A stretch of 64,000 nucleotides of DNA from assembly GCF_000612545.2 (NCBI RefSeq), contig NZ_CP097800.1, positions 2,849,001-2,913,000 on the forward strand, read 5' to 3'. This document shows positions 44,151 to 53,571 of this stretch, in pieces; position 1 is the stretch's first letter, and the number at the start of each line of letters is the position of its first letter. The DNA is from Streptomyces sp. PCS3-D2 (GTDB lineage Bacteria; Actinomycetota; Actinomycetes; Streptomycetales; Streptomycetaceae). The notes below the pieces were generated by a model, which searched no databases, was not told where the DNA came from, and saw only the letters and a program-made list of their open reading frames with translations. The position numbers were made by a program, and so were the translations under genes.

Positions 44151-45914
44151 GTGCGCAAGGTGCTCATCGCCAACCGTGGCGAAATCGCTGTCCGCGTTGC
44201 TCGGGCCTGCCGGGACGCCGGGATCGCGAGCGTAGCCGTCTACGCCGATCCGGACCGGGACGCTCTGCACGTCCGCGCGGCCGACGAAGCTTTCGCGTTG
44301 GGCGGTGACACCCCGGCCGCCAGCTACCTGGACATCTCCAAGGTCCTCCAGGCCGCCGCCGACTCGGGTGCGGACGCCATCCACCCCGGATACGGCTTCC
44401 TGTCCGAGAACGCCGACTTCGCCCAGGCCGTGATCGACGCCGGCCTGACCTGGATCGGCCCGCCGCCGCAGGCGATCCGCGACCTCGGTGACAAGGTGGC
44501 CGCCCGCCACATCGCCCAGCGCGCCGGTGCGCCGCTGGTCGCCGGCACGCCGGACCCGGTCTCCGGGGCCGACGAGGTCGTCGCCTTCGCCAAGGAGCAC
44601 GGCCTGCCGATCGCCATCAAGGCGGCCTTCGGCGGTGGCGGCCGCGGCCTGAAGGTCGCCCGCACCCTCGAAGAGGTGCCGGAGCTCTACGAATCCGCCG
44701 TCCGCGAGGCCGTCGCCGCCTTCGGCCGCGGCGAGTGCTTCGTCGAGCGCTACCTCGACAAGCCGCGCCACGTCGAGACCCAGTGCCTGGCCGACTCGCA
44801 CGGCAACGTCGTCGTGGTCTCGACCCGCGACTGCTCCCTCCAGCGCCGCCACCAGAAGCTGGTGGAGGAGGCTCCCGCACCGTTCCTGACCGAGGCTCAG
44901 AACGCGGAGCTGTACGCCGCGTCCAAGGCCATCCTGAAGGAAGCCGGCTACGTGGGTGCCGGCACCGTCGAGTTCCTGGTCTCCGCCGACGGCCTGATCT
45001 CCTTCCTGGAGGTCAACACCCGCCTCCAGGTCGAGCACCCGGTGACCGAGGAGGTCGCCGGCATCGACCTGGTCCGCGAGATGTTCCGCATCGCCGACGG
45101 CGAGGAGCTCGGGTACGGCGACCCGGTGCTGCGCGGCCACTCCTTCGAGTTCCGCATCAACGGCGAGGACCCGGGCCGCGGCTTCCTCCCGGCGCCCGGC
45201 ACGGTGACGAAGTTCGTCGCGCCGACGGGCCCGGGCGTCCGCCTCGACGCGGGCGTCGAGTCCGGCTCCGTCATCGGCCCGGCCTGGGACTCGCTGCTGG
45301 CCAAGCTGATCGTCACCGGCGCCACCCGCGAGCAGGCGCTGCAGCGCGCCGCCCGGGCGCTCGCCGAGTTCGAGGTCGAGGGCATGGCCACGGCCATCCC
45401 CTTCCACCGTGCGGTCGTCGCCGACCCGGCGTTCGCCCCCACCGACGGCAGCCCCTTCACCGTCTACACGCGCTGGATCGAGACCGAGTTCGTCAACGAG
45501 ATCCCGGCGTTCACGGCTCCCGCCGCCGAGGAGACCGAGGACGAGCCGGGCCGCGAGACGGTCGTCGTCGAGGTCGGCGGCAAGCGCCTGGAGGTCTCGC
45601 TGCCGTCCTCGCTCGGCATGACCCTGGCCCGCACGGCCGCCGCGGGCGGCGCCAAGCCGAAGCGCCGCGCGGCCAAGAAGTCCGGTCCGGCCGCCTCCGG
45701 CGACACGCTCGCCTCCCCGATGCAGGGCACGATCGTCAAGGTCGCGGTCGAGGAGGGCCAGCAGGTCACCGAGGGCGAACTGATCGTCGTGCTCGAAGCG
45801 ATGAAGATGGAGCAGCCGCTCAACGCGCACCGCTCCGGCACCATCGTCGGCCTCACCGCCGAGGTCGGCGCCTCGGTCACCTCGGGCGCCACGATCTGCG
45901 AGATCAAGGACTGA
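44151..45914 (+). CDS. accA2: Acetyl/propionyl-CoA carboxylase alpha subunit (biotin carboxylase + BCCP)
   Basis: It carboxylates its own biotin using ATP and bicarbonate. The 587-residue protein has the biotin-carboxylase N-domain ([13 protein letters not shown]), the ATP-grasp ([41 protein letters not shown]) and the C-terminal biotinyl domain, where the acceptor lysine lies in [10 protein letters not shown] Lys/Ala-rich linker separates the two. Start GTG 44151 follows AAGGAGGGAGCC. It partners with PccB and the epsilon subunit 2 kb upstream and is biotinylated by BirA. The strong terminator at 45935 closes the unit. Confidence 0.96.
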   Translation: MRKVLIANRGEIAVRVARACRDAGIASVAVYADPDRDALHVRAADEAFALGGDTPAASYLDISKVLQAAADSGADAIHPGYGFLSENADFAQAVIDAGLTWIGPPPQAIRDLGDKVAARHIAQRAGAPLVAGTPDPVSGADEVVAFAKEHGLPIAIKAAFGGGGRGLKVARTLEEVPELYESAVREAVAAFGRGECFVERYLDKPRHVETQCLADSHGNVVVVSTRDCSLQRRHQKLVEEAPAPFLTEAQNAELYAASKAILKEAGYVGAGTVEFLVSADGLISFLEVNTRLQVEHPVTEEVAGIDLVREMFRIADGEELGYGDPVLRGHSFEFRINGEDPGRGFLPAPGTVTKFVAPTGPGVRLDAGVESGSVIGPAWDSLLAKLIVTGATREQALQRAARALAEFEVEGMATAIPFHRAVVADPAFAPTDGSPFTVYTRWIETEFVNEIPAFTAPAAEETEDEPGRETVVVEVGGKRLEVSLPSSLGMTLARTAAAGGAKPKRRAAKKSGPAASGDTLASPMQGTIVKVAVEEGQQVTEGELIVVLEAMKMEQPLNAHRSGTIVGLTAEVGASVTSGATICEIKD

Positions 45915-45934
45915 CGCCCGCCCCGCGGAACGCA

Positions 45935-45970
45935 CCGGCCCCCGGGACCCGTTCGGGTCCCGGGGGCCGG
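45935..45970 (+). terminator. accA2 terminator hairpin
   Basis: A 16-bp perfect GC-rich stem (45935-45950 with 45955-45970) and a GTTC loop, 21 bases after the accA2 stop. Confidence 0.88.
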
Positions 45971-46126
45971 TGTCATGTGCGGGGCGGCCCACCCGTCACC
46001 AGGTGCCCGGGGTCGCCTCCCAGCTCCTCAGGTGGTCGTTGAAGCCGCCGTCGGGCCGGGCCCGGCCGCCGCGGGCCGGGGAGCGGATCTTGAGGCCGTA
46101 AGCGGTCGATGGCAGGCTCATGCCGC

Positions 46127-46732
46127 ATGATTGACGAATTCGCGAAGGACCACCTGCACGGGAGACTGCGGCGGGACCGCGCGGCACTCCTCTGGAAGCT
46201 CGACGGCCTGTCCGAATACGATGCCCGTCGCCCTCTGACAGCGACCGGGACCAACCTCCTCGGCCTGGTCAAACACCTGGCGACGGTCGAGGCCAGGTAC
46301 TTCGGCGAGGTCTTCGACCGCACCTCCCCGGAACCGCTGCCCAGGTGGCAGGACGCCGACGACAGCGATCTGTGGGCGACCGAGGACGAGACCCGCGATC
46401 AGATCATCGCGTTCTACCGGCGTACCTGGGAACACGCGGACGCGACGATCGGCGAGCTTTCCCTGGACGCCCCCGGCCGGGTGCCGTGGTGGCCGGAGCC
46501 TCATGCCGACACGAACCTGTTCGCCGTCATGGTCCATGTCCTCGGCGAGTCCGTCCGGCATGCCGGACACGCCGACATCCTGCGCGAGAGCCTCGACGGC
46601 CGGACCGGGCTGCGTTCCGAACACGAGCAGCAGATCGACCAGGAAGCCCGTGCGGCCTACCGCGCGAAGATCGAGCAGGCCGCCAGGTCGGCCGCACCGG
46701 TGGGGGCTCGGAGGGAGTCTCCCGTGACGTGA
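46127..46732 (+). CDS. DinB/DUF664-family protein
   Basis: A 201-residue four-helix-bundle protein. The helices carry the family's metal-ligand pattern: LVKHLATVEARYF (His), and HVLGESVRHAGHADILRE with two further histidines (HAGHAD). Many DinB proteins use three His to bind a metal and act as thiol (mycothiol or bacillithiol) transferases. The complete triad fits a mycothiol-dependent enzyme, but the reaction is unknown. ATG 46127 is chosen; the frame to 46109 adds six doubtful residues. Confidence 0.85.
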   Translation: MIDEFAKDHLHGRLRRDRAALLWKLDGLSEYDARRPLTATGTNLLGLVKHLATVEARYFGEVFDRTSPEPLPRWQDADDSDLWATEDETRDQIIAFYRRTWEHADATIGELSLDAPGRVPWWPEPHADTNLFAVMVHVLGESVRHAGHADILRESLDGRTGLRSEHEQQIDQEARAAYRAKIEQAARSAAPVGARRESPVT

Positions 46733-46897
46733 CGGCCGCGCGGCGTTGTGCCGGTCGGGGGTGCTGTTCCGCCGAAGCGTCCGGCTCCTGTGGAACCCGG
46801 TGAGCCGGCCGCCCGGTTGCCGCCGGTGTTCGGCGCCCGGCCCGCCACCGCGCATCGCCGCTTCACGCGGCCCGGGACATCCCGACCTCCAGCACCG

Positions 46898-47857
46898 CTA
46901 CCGGCGCCGCATGTCCGCCACGCGGGCCCGTTCGCGCTCCCGTTCACCCGGGTCCGTCAGAGCCGACGCGCTGCGGAGTTGGGCCGTCGGGCCGCCGCGG
47001 CGCTGAACCGGGAGGGGGGAGTCGCGGCGTGGGCGGCGGGCGCCCAGGCCGTCCACACCGCCGGGGGCCGCGGCCTGGCCGCCCGCCACCGTGATCTGGA
47101 CGCCCTGGTCGGCCAGGGCCTGGAGCTCGGTGGCGGCGCGGTCGTCGTGCGGCGGGGGTTCGTCCGTGACCAGGCGGGTCATCACGTCCGTCGGCACCGT
47201 CTGGAACATGGTGTCCGTGCCGAGCTTGGTGTGGTCCGCCAGGACCACCACCTCCGCGGCCGCCTGCACCAGCGCCCGGTCCACGCTCGCGCTGAGCATG
47301 TTGGACGTGGACAGGCCGCGCTCCGCCGTCAGACCGCTGCCCGACAGGAAGGCACGGGAGACCCGCAGCCCCTGGAGGGACTGCTCGGCACCGCTGCCGA
47401 CGAGGGCGTAGTTGGACCCGCGCAGGGTGCCGCCGGTCATGACGACCTCGACCCGGTTGGCGTGGGCCAGCGCCTGGGCGACCAGGAGGGAGTTGGTGAC
47501 GACGGTCAGGCCGGGCACGCGGGCGAGCCGGCGGGCCAGCTCCTGCGTCGTGGTGCCCGCGCCGACGACGACGGCCTCGCCCTCTTCGACGAGGCCGGCC
47601 GCGACATCGGCGATGGCGGTCTTCTCCGCCGTCGCGAGATGGGACTTTTGCGGAAAGCCGGACTCCCGCGTGAAACCGCCCGGCAAGACCGCACCGCCGT
47701 GCCGGCGGTCGAGGAGTCCTTCGGCCTCCAGCGCCCGCACGTCCCGCCGTACGGTCACTTCGGAGGTCTGGACGACACGGGCGAGCTCCCGGAGCGACAC
47801 CGCTCCGTTGGCCCGCACCATTTCGAGGATCAATTGGCGACGTTCTGCAGCGAACAC
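46898..47857 (-). CDS. DeoR-family transcriptional regulator
   Basis: A 319-residue sugar-responsive repressor. The N-terminal DeoR helix-turn-helix is ERRQLILEMVRANGAVSLRELARV ... SEVTVRRDVRALEAEGLL. The C-terminal sugar-phosphate-binding domain is DeoRC-like: VGAGTTTQELARRL, VTNSLLVAQAL and GSGAEQSL. The last 60 residues are an Arg-rich, disordered extension absent from most members. The start is GTG 47857. No sugar operon is adjacent; the deoxyribose/nucleoside genes 2.4 kb away that share an operator are a possible but unproven target. A GAAAC...GTTTC repeat lies upstream (47858-47892). Confidence 0.88.
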   Translation of the reverse strand: MFAAERRQLILEMVRANGAVSLRELARVVQTSEVTVRRDVRALEAEGLLDRRHGGAVLPGGFTRESGFPQKSHLATAEKTAIADVAAGLVEEGEAVVVGAGTTTQELARRLARVPGLTVVTNSLLVAQALAHANRVEVVMTGGTLRGSNYALVGSGAEQSLQGLRVSRAFLSGSGLTAERGLSTSNMLSASVDRALVQAAAEVVVLADHTKLGTDTMFQTVPTDVMTRLVTDEPPPHDDRAATELQALADQGVQITVAGGQAAAPGGVDGLGARRPRRDSPLPVQRRGGPTAQLRSASALTDPGERERERARVADMRRR

Positions 47858-48032
47858 GAAACTGACAGTAACCCCAACGACCGTCTGGTTTCAGCTCTTT
47901 GCGCCGGAATACCGAAGTTGTCCATATGGCGGGGCGACTAGTGGTATACGCAGCCCGAGGGGTGGGTGAACGTACGGCCACGCGACCGTGTGCCGCCCCA
48001 ACACCCTTGGGGCGTGGGGCGGTTGAGGTCGC

Positions 48033-49472
48033 TCAGGCCTCTCCGGCGGTCTTCCGCGTGTGCAACTGGCGCGCCACCTCGGCGATCGACCCCGACAGTG
48101 AGGGGTACACGGTGAACGCGTTTGCGATCTGCTCGACCGTCAGATTGTTGTCGACGGCGATCGAGATCGGGTGGATGAGCTCGCTCGCGCGCGGGGAGAC
48201 GACCACACCGCCGACCACGATGCCGGTGCCCGGGCGGCAGAACATCTTCACGAAGCCGTCCCGGATGCCCTGCATCTTGGCGCGCGGGTTGCGCAACAGC
48301 GGAAGCTTCACCACGCGGGCGTCGATCTTGCCCGCGTCCACGTCCGCCTGGGTGTAGCCGACGGTGGCGATCTCGGGGTCGGTGAAGACGTTCGAGGACA
48401 CCGTCTTCAGGTTCAGCGGGGCCACCGCGTCGCCGAGGAAGTGGTACATCGCGATGCGCCCCTGCATGGCGGCGACGGACGCGAGCGCGAAGACGCCCGT
48501 GACGTCACCGGCGGCGTAGACGCCCGGCGCGGAGGTGCGCGAGACCTTGTCGGTCCAGATGTGCCCGGAGTCCTTGAGGCGGACGCCGGACTCCTCCAGG
48601 TTCATGTTCTGCGTGTTCGGGATCGCGCCGACCGCCATCAGGCAGTGCGTGCCGGTGAGCACCCGGCCGTCGGAGAGGGTCACCTCGACGCGGTCGCCGA
48701 CCCGCTTGGCGGACTCGGCGCGCGAGCGCCCGACGACGTTCATGCCGCGGCGCCGGAAGACGTCCTCCAGGACGGCGGCCGCGTCGGGGTCCTCGCCCGG
48801 CAGCACGCGGTCGCGGGAGGACACCAGGGTGACCCGGGAGCCGAGCGCCTGGTACGCGCCGGCGAACTCGGCACCGGTGACACCCGAACCGACCACGATG
48901 AGCTCCTCGGGGAGCTCGTCCAGGTCGTAGACCTGCGTCCAGTTCAGGATGCGCTCGCCGTCGGGCTGGGCGTCGGGGATCTCGCGCGGGGTGCCGCCGG
49001 TGGCGATGAGGACGGCGTCGGCCGTCAGGATCGTCTCGGTGCCGTCCGCCGCGGTGACGATGACGTCCCGGGTGCCGTCGATGCCCTGCGGGCCGCCCAG
49101 CTTGCCGCGGCCGCGCATGACCTTGGCGCCGGCCCGGGTGACGGAAGCGGTGATGTCGTGCGACTGGGCGAGCGCGAGGCGCTTGACGCGCCGGTTCACC
49201 TTGCCGAGGTCCACGCCCACGACGCGCGCCGCCTGCTCGACGTGCGGCGTGTCGTCGGCGACGATGATCCCCAGCTCCTCGTAGGAGGAGTCGAAGGTGG
49301 TCATCACCTCGGCGGTCGCGATCAGAGTCTTGGAAGGTACGCAGTCGGTCAGGACCGACGCCCCGCCCAGACCGTCGCAGTCCACGACGGTCACCTCCGC
49401 GCCGAGCTGGGCGCCGACCAGCGCCGCCTCATACCCGCCGGGTCCGCCGCCGATGATCACGATCCGGGTCAC
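48033..49472 (-). CDS. lpdA: NAD(P)H-quinone dehydrogenase (LpdA-type flavoprotein)
   Basis: A 479-residue two-dinucleotide-binding flavoprotein with GGGPGGYEAA (8-17), a second GSGVTGAEFAGA near 190, and APGVYAAGDVTG near 312. It resembles dihydrolipoamide dehydrogenase, but the redox disulfide is broken: the motif reads GGASVLTDCVPSK, with Ser39 in place of the first Cys and only Cys44 left. The C-terminal catalytic His is replaced as well (TVYPSLSGS). This is the pattern of mycobacterial LpdA, an NAD(P)H:quinone reductase. It should not serve in alpha-keto-acid dehydrogenase complexes. It starts at GTG 49472. Confidence 0.9.
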   Translation of the reverse strand: MTRIVIIGGGPGGYEAALVGAQLGAEVTVVDCDGLGGASVLTDCVPSKTLIATAEVMTTFDSSYEELGIIVADDTPHVEQAARVVGVDLGKVNRRVKRLALAQSHDITASVTRAGAKVMRGRGKLGGPQGIDGTRDVIVTAADGTETILTADAVLIATGGTPREIPDAQPDGERILNWTQVYDLDELPEELIVVGSGVTGAEFAGAYQALGSRVTLVSSRDRVLPGEDPDAAAVLEDVFRRRGMNVVGRSRAESAKRVGDRVEVTLSDGRVLTGTHCLMAVGAIPNTQNMNLEESGVRLKDSGHIWTDKVSRTSAPGVYAAGDVTGVFALASVAAMQGRIAMYHFLGDAVAPLNLKTVSSNVFTDPEIATVGYTQADVDAGKIDARVVKLPLLRNPRAKMQGIRDGFVKMFCRPGTGIVVGGVVVSPRASELIHPISIAVDNNLTVEQIANAFTVYPSLSGSIAEVARQLHTRKTAGEA

Positions 49473-49671
49473 GAAAAGTCCGCCTCACGTCTACCCGGCC
49501 GGCTGCCGCCCCGGCCGGTGTTCCGGGGGTTCTCCCCGGGGGATGCATTCCGTGCTCCATTGTCCCGCACGCTTCAAGGTGCTTCGCGCCCGGTCCCGCC
49601 GCAGGACTCCGTCCGGGGGTACGCCCGGCCGGGCGCTCCCCCACGACCGCCCCTCCCGTACCCTCGACCCC

Positions 49672-50109
49672 ATGTCGCTCTACGCCGCGTACGCCGGCAA
49701 CCTCGACCCGCGGCTGATGACGCGCCGCGCCCCCCATTCGCCGCTGCGCGGCACGGGCTGGATCAACGACTGGCGGCTGACCTTCGGCGGCGAGCAGATG
49801 GGCTGGGAGGGCTCCCTCGCCACGATCGTGGAAGCCCCCCGTCAGCAGGTCTTCGTCGCGCTCTACGACATCGCTCCGCTGGACGAGGACTCGATGGACC
49901 GCTGGGAGGGCGTCGGGCTCGACATCTACCGGCGCATGCGGATCCGGGTGCACACCCTGGACGGCGACGAGGCCGCCTGGTGCTACGTGCTCAACGGCTA
50001 CGAGGGCGGTCTGCCCTCGGCGCGCTACCTGGGCGAGATCGCCGACGCGGCCGAGTCCGCCGGCGCTCCGCACGACTACGTGATGGAGCTGCGCAAGCGC
50101 CCCTGCTGA
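49672..50109 (+). CDS. Gamma-glutamylcyclotransferase-like protein
   Basis: A 145-residue protein with the AIG2/GGCT fold: the N-terminal YAAYAGNLDPRLMTRRAP is the ligand-binding loop (Y-x-S/A-N). YVLNGYEGGLPSARYLGEI follows near the C-terminus. The catalytic Glu position appears to be in the segment DEDSMDRWEGVG. The role is probably cleavage of gamma-glutamyl amines or peptides, but actinobacterial members are not characterised. It starts at ATG 49672 and is divergent from lpdA. Confidence 0.82.
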   Translation: MSLYAAYAGNLDPRLMTRRAPHSPLRGTGWINDWRLTFGGEQMGWEGSLATIVEAPRQQVFVALYDIAPLDEDSMDRWEGVGLDIYRRMRIRVHTLDGDEAAWCYVLNGYEGGLPSARYLGEIADAAESAGAPHDYVMELRKRPC

Positions 50110-50241
50110 ATTCCCCGGCAGGACCCGCACCGGTTGGCCGTCCGACCCATCACCGCAGGTCATCGCAGGTCACCGCCGGTGTGGACGGGCAGGTGGCGGG
50201 AAACGACAACACAACGATCCGAGCATGGTGAGCTGTGCCAT

Positions 50242-50253
50242 CTACGCGCGTAG
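50242..50253. promoter_or_regulatory. Palindrome CTACGCGCGTAG before punA
   Basis: A perfect 12-bp palindrome identical to the one before deoC (61433-61444). It covers the likely -35 region; a -10-like TACGCT lies at 50266-50271 and places the transcript start at the punA GTG. A repressor bound here would block transcription. Confidence 0.7.
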
Positions 50254-50278
50254 GCAATGAGCGGCTACGCTCGTCTGC

Positions 50279-51085
50279 GTGAACGCATCTGTTACCGATC
50301 CCACCGCCGCCGCCGACGCCGCAGCCGCCCGCCTGCGGGAGCTCACCGGCGCCGAGACCCACGATGTCGCCCTCGTCATGGGCTCCGGCTGGGCCCCGGC
50401 CGCCGAGGCCCTGGGCGCCCCCGAGGCCGAGTTCCTCGTCACCGAGCTGCCCGGGTTCCCCCCGGCCGCCGTCGAAGGACACGGCGGCAAGGTCCGCTCG
50501 TACAAGATCGGCGACAAGCGCGCGCTGGTCTTCCTGGGCCGCACCCACTACTACGAGGGCCGTGGCGTCGCCGCCGTCGCCCACGGTGTCCGTACCGCCG
50601 TCGCCGCGGGCTGCAAGACCGTCGTGCTGACCAACGGCTGCGGTGGTCTGCGCGAGGGCATGCAGCCCGGCCAGCCGGTGCTGATCAGCGACCACATCAA
50701 CATGACGGCCACGTCGCCGATCATCGGCGCGAACTTCGTGGACCTGACGAACCTGTACTCGCCCGCGCTGCGCGCGCTGTGCAAGGAGATCGACCCCTCC
50801 CTGGAGGAGGGCGTGTACGTCCAGTTCCCCGGCCCGCACTACGAGACCCCGGCCGAGATCAACATGATCCGCGTCATGGGCGCCGACCTGGTCGGCATGT
50901 CCACCGTGCTGGAGGCCATCGCCGCCCGCGAGGCCGGCGCCGAAGTGCTCGGCATCTCCCTGGTCACCAACCTGGCGGCGGGCATCTCCGGCGAGCCGCT
51001 GAACCACGAAGAGGTCCTCCAGGCCGGCCGCGACTCGGCCGCGCGCATGGGCAAGCTGCTGACCCAGGTCCTCGCCCGCATCTGA
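50279..51085 (+). CDS. punA: Purine nucleoside phosphorylase
   Basis: It splits purine (deoxy)nucleosides with phosphate into base and (deoxy)ribose 1-phosphate. The 268-residue trimeric-type enzyme has [11 protein letters not shown] (phosphate loop), [21 protein letters not shown], the substrate Glu/Met region [14 protein letters not shown], and [11 protein letters not shown] with the purine-contact Asn. The start is GTG 50279, probably on a leaderless mRNA. It is followed after 35 bases by the phosphomutase gene, which handles the sugar phosphate made here. deoC, which completes the pathway, shares its operator. Confidence 0.94.
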   Translation: MNASVTDPTAAADAAAARLRELTGAETHDVALVMGSGWAPAAEALGAPEAEFLVTELPGFPPAAVEGHGGKVRSYKIGDKRALVFLGRTHYYEGRGVAAVAHGVRTAVAAGCKTVVLTNGCGGLREGMQPGQPVLISDHINMTATSPIIGANFVDLTNLYSPALRALCKEIDPSLEEGVYVQFPGPHYETPAEINMIRVMGADLVGMSTVLEAIAAREAGAEVLGISLVTNLAAGISGEPLNHEEVLQAGRDSAARMGKLLTQVLARI

Positions 51086-51120
51086 GGCCCCGGGACCGTA
51101 CGAGAGGTAAGGCGGAAGTA

Positions 51121-52767
51121 GTGCAGGAACAGGACGACCTGATCACCCGGGCGCAGGCCTGGCTGGCGGAGGACCCCGACCCGGAGACCGCGGCCGAGCT
51201 CGCCGCGCTCCTCGACGCGGGCGACACGGCGGAGCTCGCCGACCGGTTCTCCGGCACCCTGCAGTTCGGCACCGCCGGACTGCGCGGCGAGATCGGCGCG
51301 GGCCCGATGCGGATGAACCGCAGCGTGGTCATCCGGGCCGCGGCGGGCCTCGCGGCCTACCTGAAGGGCCAGGGCCACGCCGGCGGCCTGGTCGTCGTCG
51401 GCTACGACGCCCGCTACAAGTCGGCGGACTTCGCCCGCGACACCGCGGCCGTGATGACCGGCGCCGGGCTGCGCGCGGCCGTCCTGCCCCGCCCGCTGCC
51501 CACGCCCGTCCTCGCCTACGCCATAAGGCACCTGGGCGCCGTGGCCGGCGTCGAGGTGACCGCGAGCCACAACCCGCCCCGGGACAACGGCTACAAGGTC
51601 TACCTCGGTGACGGCTCGCAGATCGTCTCCCCGGCCGACGCGGAGATCGCGGCGGAGATCGCCGGCGTCGGCGCGCTCGCCTCGGTCCCCCGCCCGGACT
51701 CCGGCTGGGAGGACCTCGGCGACGAGGTCCTGGAGGCCTACCTGGCCCGTACGGACGCGGTCCTGACTCCCGGTTCCCCCCGCGGTGTGCGGACCGTCTA
51801 CACGGCCATGCACGGCGTCGGCAAGGACGTCGTGATGGCGGCCTTCGCCCGGCACGGCTTCCCGGAACCGGTCCTGGTCGCCGAGCAGGCCGAACCGGAC
51901 CCGGCCTTCCCGACGGTGGCGTTCCCCAACCCCGAGGAGCCGGGCGCGATGGACCTGGCCTTCGCCAGGGCTGCCGAGGTCCAGCCGGACATCGTGATCG
52001 CGAACGACCCGGACGCGGACCGTTGCGCGGTGGCCGTCCCCACCGCCGACGGCTGGCGGATGCTGCGCGGCGACGAGGTCGGCGCGCTGCTCGCGGCGCA
52101 CCTGGTCCACAAGGGCGCGACCGGAGTGTTCGCCGAGTCCATCGTCTCCTCCAGCCTCCTGGGCCGGATCGCGGAGGCGGCGGGCGTCGGCTACGAGGAG
52201 ACCCTCACGGGCTTCAAGTGGATCGCCCGCGTCGACGGCCTGCGCTACGGCTACGAGGAGGCGCTCGGCTACTGCGTGGACCCCGAGGGCGTCCGCGACA
52301 AGGACGGCGTGACCGCCGCCCTGCTGGTGGCCGAACTGGCCTCGGAGCTCAAGGAGCAGGGCCGCAGCCTGACCGACCTGCTCGACGACCTGGCGATGGC
52401 CCACGGGCTGCACGCCACCGACCAGCTCTCGGTCCGCGTGTCGGACCTGTCGGTCATCGCGAGCGCCATGGCGCGGCTGCGCGCGGAACCCCCGGTCTCG
52501 CTGGCCGGCCTGCGGGTCGTCTCGGCGGAGGACCTGACCAGGGGCACGGAGTCGCTGCCGCCCACGGACGGTCTGCGCTACTACCTGGACGGTGCGTACA
52601 AGGCCCGGGTCATCTGCCGCCCGTCGGGCACGGAGCCCAAGCTGAAGTGCTACCTGGAGGTCGTCGTACCGGTGCCCGAGGCCTCCGACCTGGCGTCGGC
52701 CCGTACCACCGGCCAGGAAGTCCTGGACGCGGTCAAGAAGGACCTTGCGGCGGCCATGGGCCTCTGA
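51121..52767 (+). CDS. Phosphohexo/pentomutase (phosphomannomutase family)
   Basis: A 548-residue alpha-D-phosphohexomutase. The phosphoserine loop is EVTASHNPPRDNGYKVY, the metal loop NDPDADRCAV, the sugar loop EEALGY, and the phosphate-binding loop RPSGTEPKLKCYLE. Position directly after punA suggests it interconverts (deoxy)ribose 1- and 5-phosphates as in PGM2-type mutases. This is consistent with the shared regulation of punA and deoC, but glucose or mannose phosphates are possible too. The start is GTG 51121 with GAGAGGTAAGG upstream. Confidence 0.9.
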   Translation: MQEQDDLITRAQAWLAEDPDPETAAELAALLDAGDTAELADRFSGTLQFGTAGLRGEIGAGPMRMNRSVVIRAAAGLAAYLKGQGHAGGLVVVGYDARYKSADFARDTAAVMTGAGLRAAVLPRPLPTPVLAYAIRHLGAVAGVEVTASHNPPRDNGYKVYLGDGSQIVSPADAEIAAEIAGVGALASVPRPDSGWEDLGDEVLEAYLARTDAVLTPGSPRGVRTVYTAMHGVGKDVVMAAFARHGFPEPVLVAEQAEPDPAFPTVAFPNPEEPGAMDLAFARAAEVQPDIVIANDPDADRCAVAVPTADGWRMLRGDEVGALLAAHLVHKGATGVFAESIVSSSLLGRIAEAAGVGYEETLTGFKWIARVDGLRYGYEEALGYCVDPEGVRDKDGVTAALLVAELASELKEQGRSLTDLLDDLAMAHGLHATDQLSVRVSDLSVIASAMARLRAEPPVSLAGLRVVSAEDLTRGTESLPPTDGLRYYLDGAYKARVICRPSGTEPKLKCYLEVVVPVPEASDLASARTTGQEVLDAVKKDLAAAMGL

Positions 52768-52778
52768 GTCCCCGGCCG

Positions 52779-52806
52779 CCCACCGCTTCCGGCCCACCGC
52801 TTCCGG
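52779..52806. repeat. Perfect 14-bp tandem duplication
   Basis: CCCACCGCTTCCGG occurs at 52779-52792 and again at 52793-52806, just after the mutase stop. Confidence 0.85.
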
Positions 52807-52827
52807 CCCGGGGCTCCGGCCCCGCCG

Positions 52828-52863
52828 GGGCAGGTTCCCGCCCCGTCCGGCGGGAACCTGCCC
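52828..52863. terminator. Hairpin 1 between mutase gene and afsQ operon
   Basis: A 15-bp perfect stem (52828-52842 with 52849-52863) around a six-base loop, between convergent genes. Confidence 0.8.
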
Positions 52864-52875
52864 AGCCGGATCCCC

Positions 52876-52902
52876 GGCCCCCCGAGCCCCGCTCGGGGGG
52901 CC
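52876..52902. terminator. Hairpin 2 between mutase gene and afsQ operon
   Basis: A 12-bp perfect stem (52876-52887 with 52891-52902) around a CCC loop. It lies 27 bases from the lipoprotein stop, so it probably ends the afsQ operon. Confidence 0.75.
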
Positions 52903-52929
52903 TCGTCGCGTCCGGGAGCGGCGGACCGC

Positions 52930-53571
52930 TCAGCGCGGCGACGCGGTCGGCCGGACGATCTCGCCCAGTGTCGGCACCGACTCCGGCCGTGAGCGGACCG
53001 CGTCCGTGCACTCCCACGCGCGCGGCGGATCGGCGTCCGGTCCGCCCAGGACCACCGGTCCGGGGCCGGCCGACACCGTCTCGCTGCCCGCCAGCGTGCA
53101 CACGATCTGCGACAACGCCACCGGCGGCAGATCCTCCGGCTTGCGGCTGAGCCGCACCGTGCCCGCCGGGTCGCCCGGCTTCGGCGCACCCGCCGTCAGC
53201 CCCGCCGGCACCCCGGTCGAGAAGCCGGCGTCCCGCTCCTGCGCAGTCGGCGTCCGCTCCAGCGCTTCCAGCAGCGCCTGCGCGGCCTGCGCGACGGGAT
53301 CCCGCAGCGCGCCCTTCTCCGGCATCGAGACGATCCGGTCCACGCCCACCAGCTGCGATCCGCAGACCAGTTCCACGGTGGCGCGGAAGCCCGGCGCCCC
53401 GCTCTGCCCGCCCGGCTGCTGCGCCGGGGTGTCGCACGAGACGCGCGACGGCGCCTCGCCCACGTCCACGGGCACCGTCGTCGCCCGGATCCCGCAGCCC
53501 GCCGTCGCGAGCAGGGCCGTCCCGAGGAGCGGGAGCAGTACGGCCGGCGCCGCCGGCAGGGTCCTACGCAT
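52930..53571 (-). CDS. Secreted lipoprotein of the afsQ operon
   Basis: A 213-residue protein with a signal peptide and lipobox ATAGC (Cys at residue 26), so it is anchored outside the membrane. The mature part has three further cysteines (SCDT, VCGS, VCTL) and one in WECT, which may form disulfides. ATG 53571 overlaps the afsQ2 stop by eight bases, so it is translated with the sensor kinase. A lipoprotein third gene in the afsQ operon is the known Streptomyces arrangement; a role in signal sensing by AfsQ2 is likely but not proven. No enzymatic motif is seen. Confidence 0.85.
   Translation of the reverse strand: MRRTLPAAPAVLLPLLGTALLATAGCGIRATTVPVDVGEAPSRVSCDTPAQQPGGQSGAPGFRATVELVCGSQLVGVDRIVSMPEKGALRDPVAQAAQALLEALERTPTAQERDAGFSTGVPAGLTAGAPKPGDPAGTVRLSRKPEDLPPVALSQIVCTLAGSETVSAGPGPVVLGGPDADPPRAWECTDAVRSRPESVPTLGEIVRPTASPR

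Noticed and set aside
47858-47892. GAAAC...GTTTC as a DeoR operator
   Set aside because: Only five-base arms separated by 25 bases; too weak to list as a site without comparative data.
48171-50231. 686-codon open frame on the + strand
   Set aside because: Antisense to lpdA; no motif, no ribosome-binding site, biased to His/Asp/Arg as expected of a shadow.
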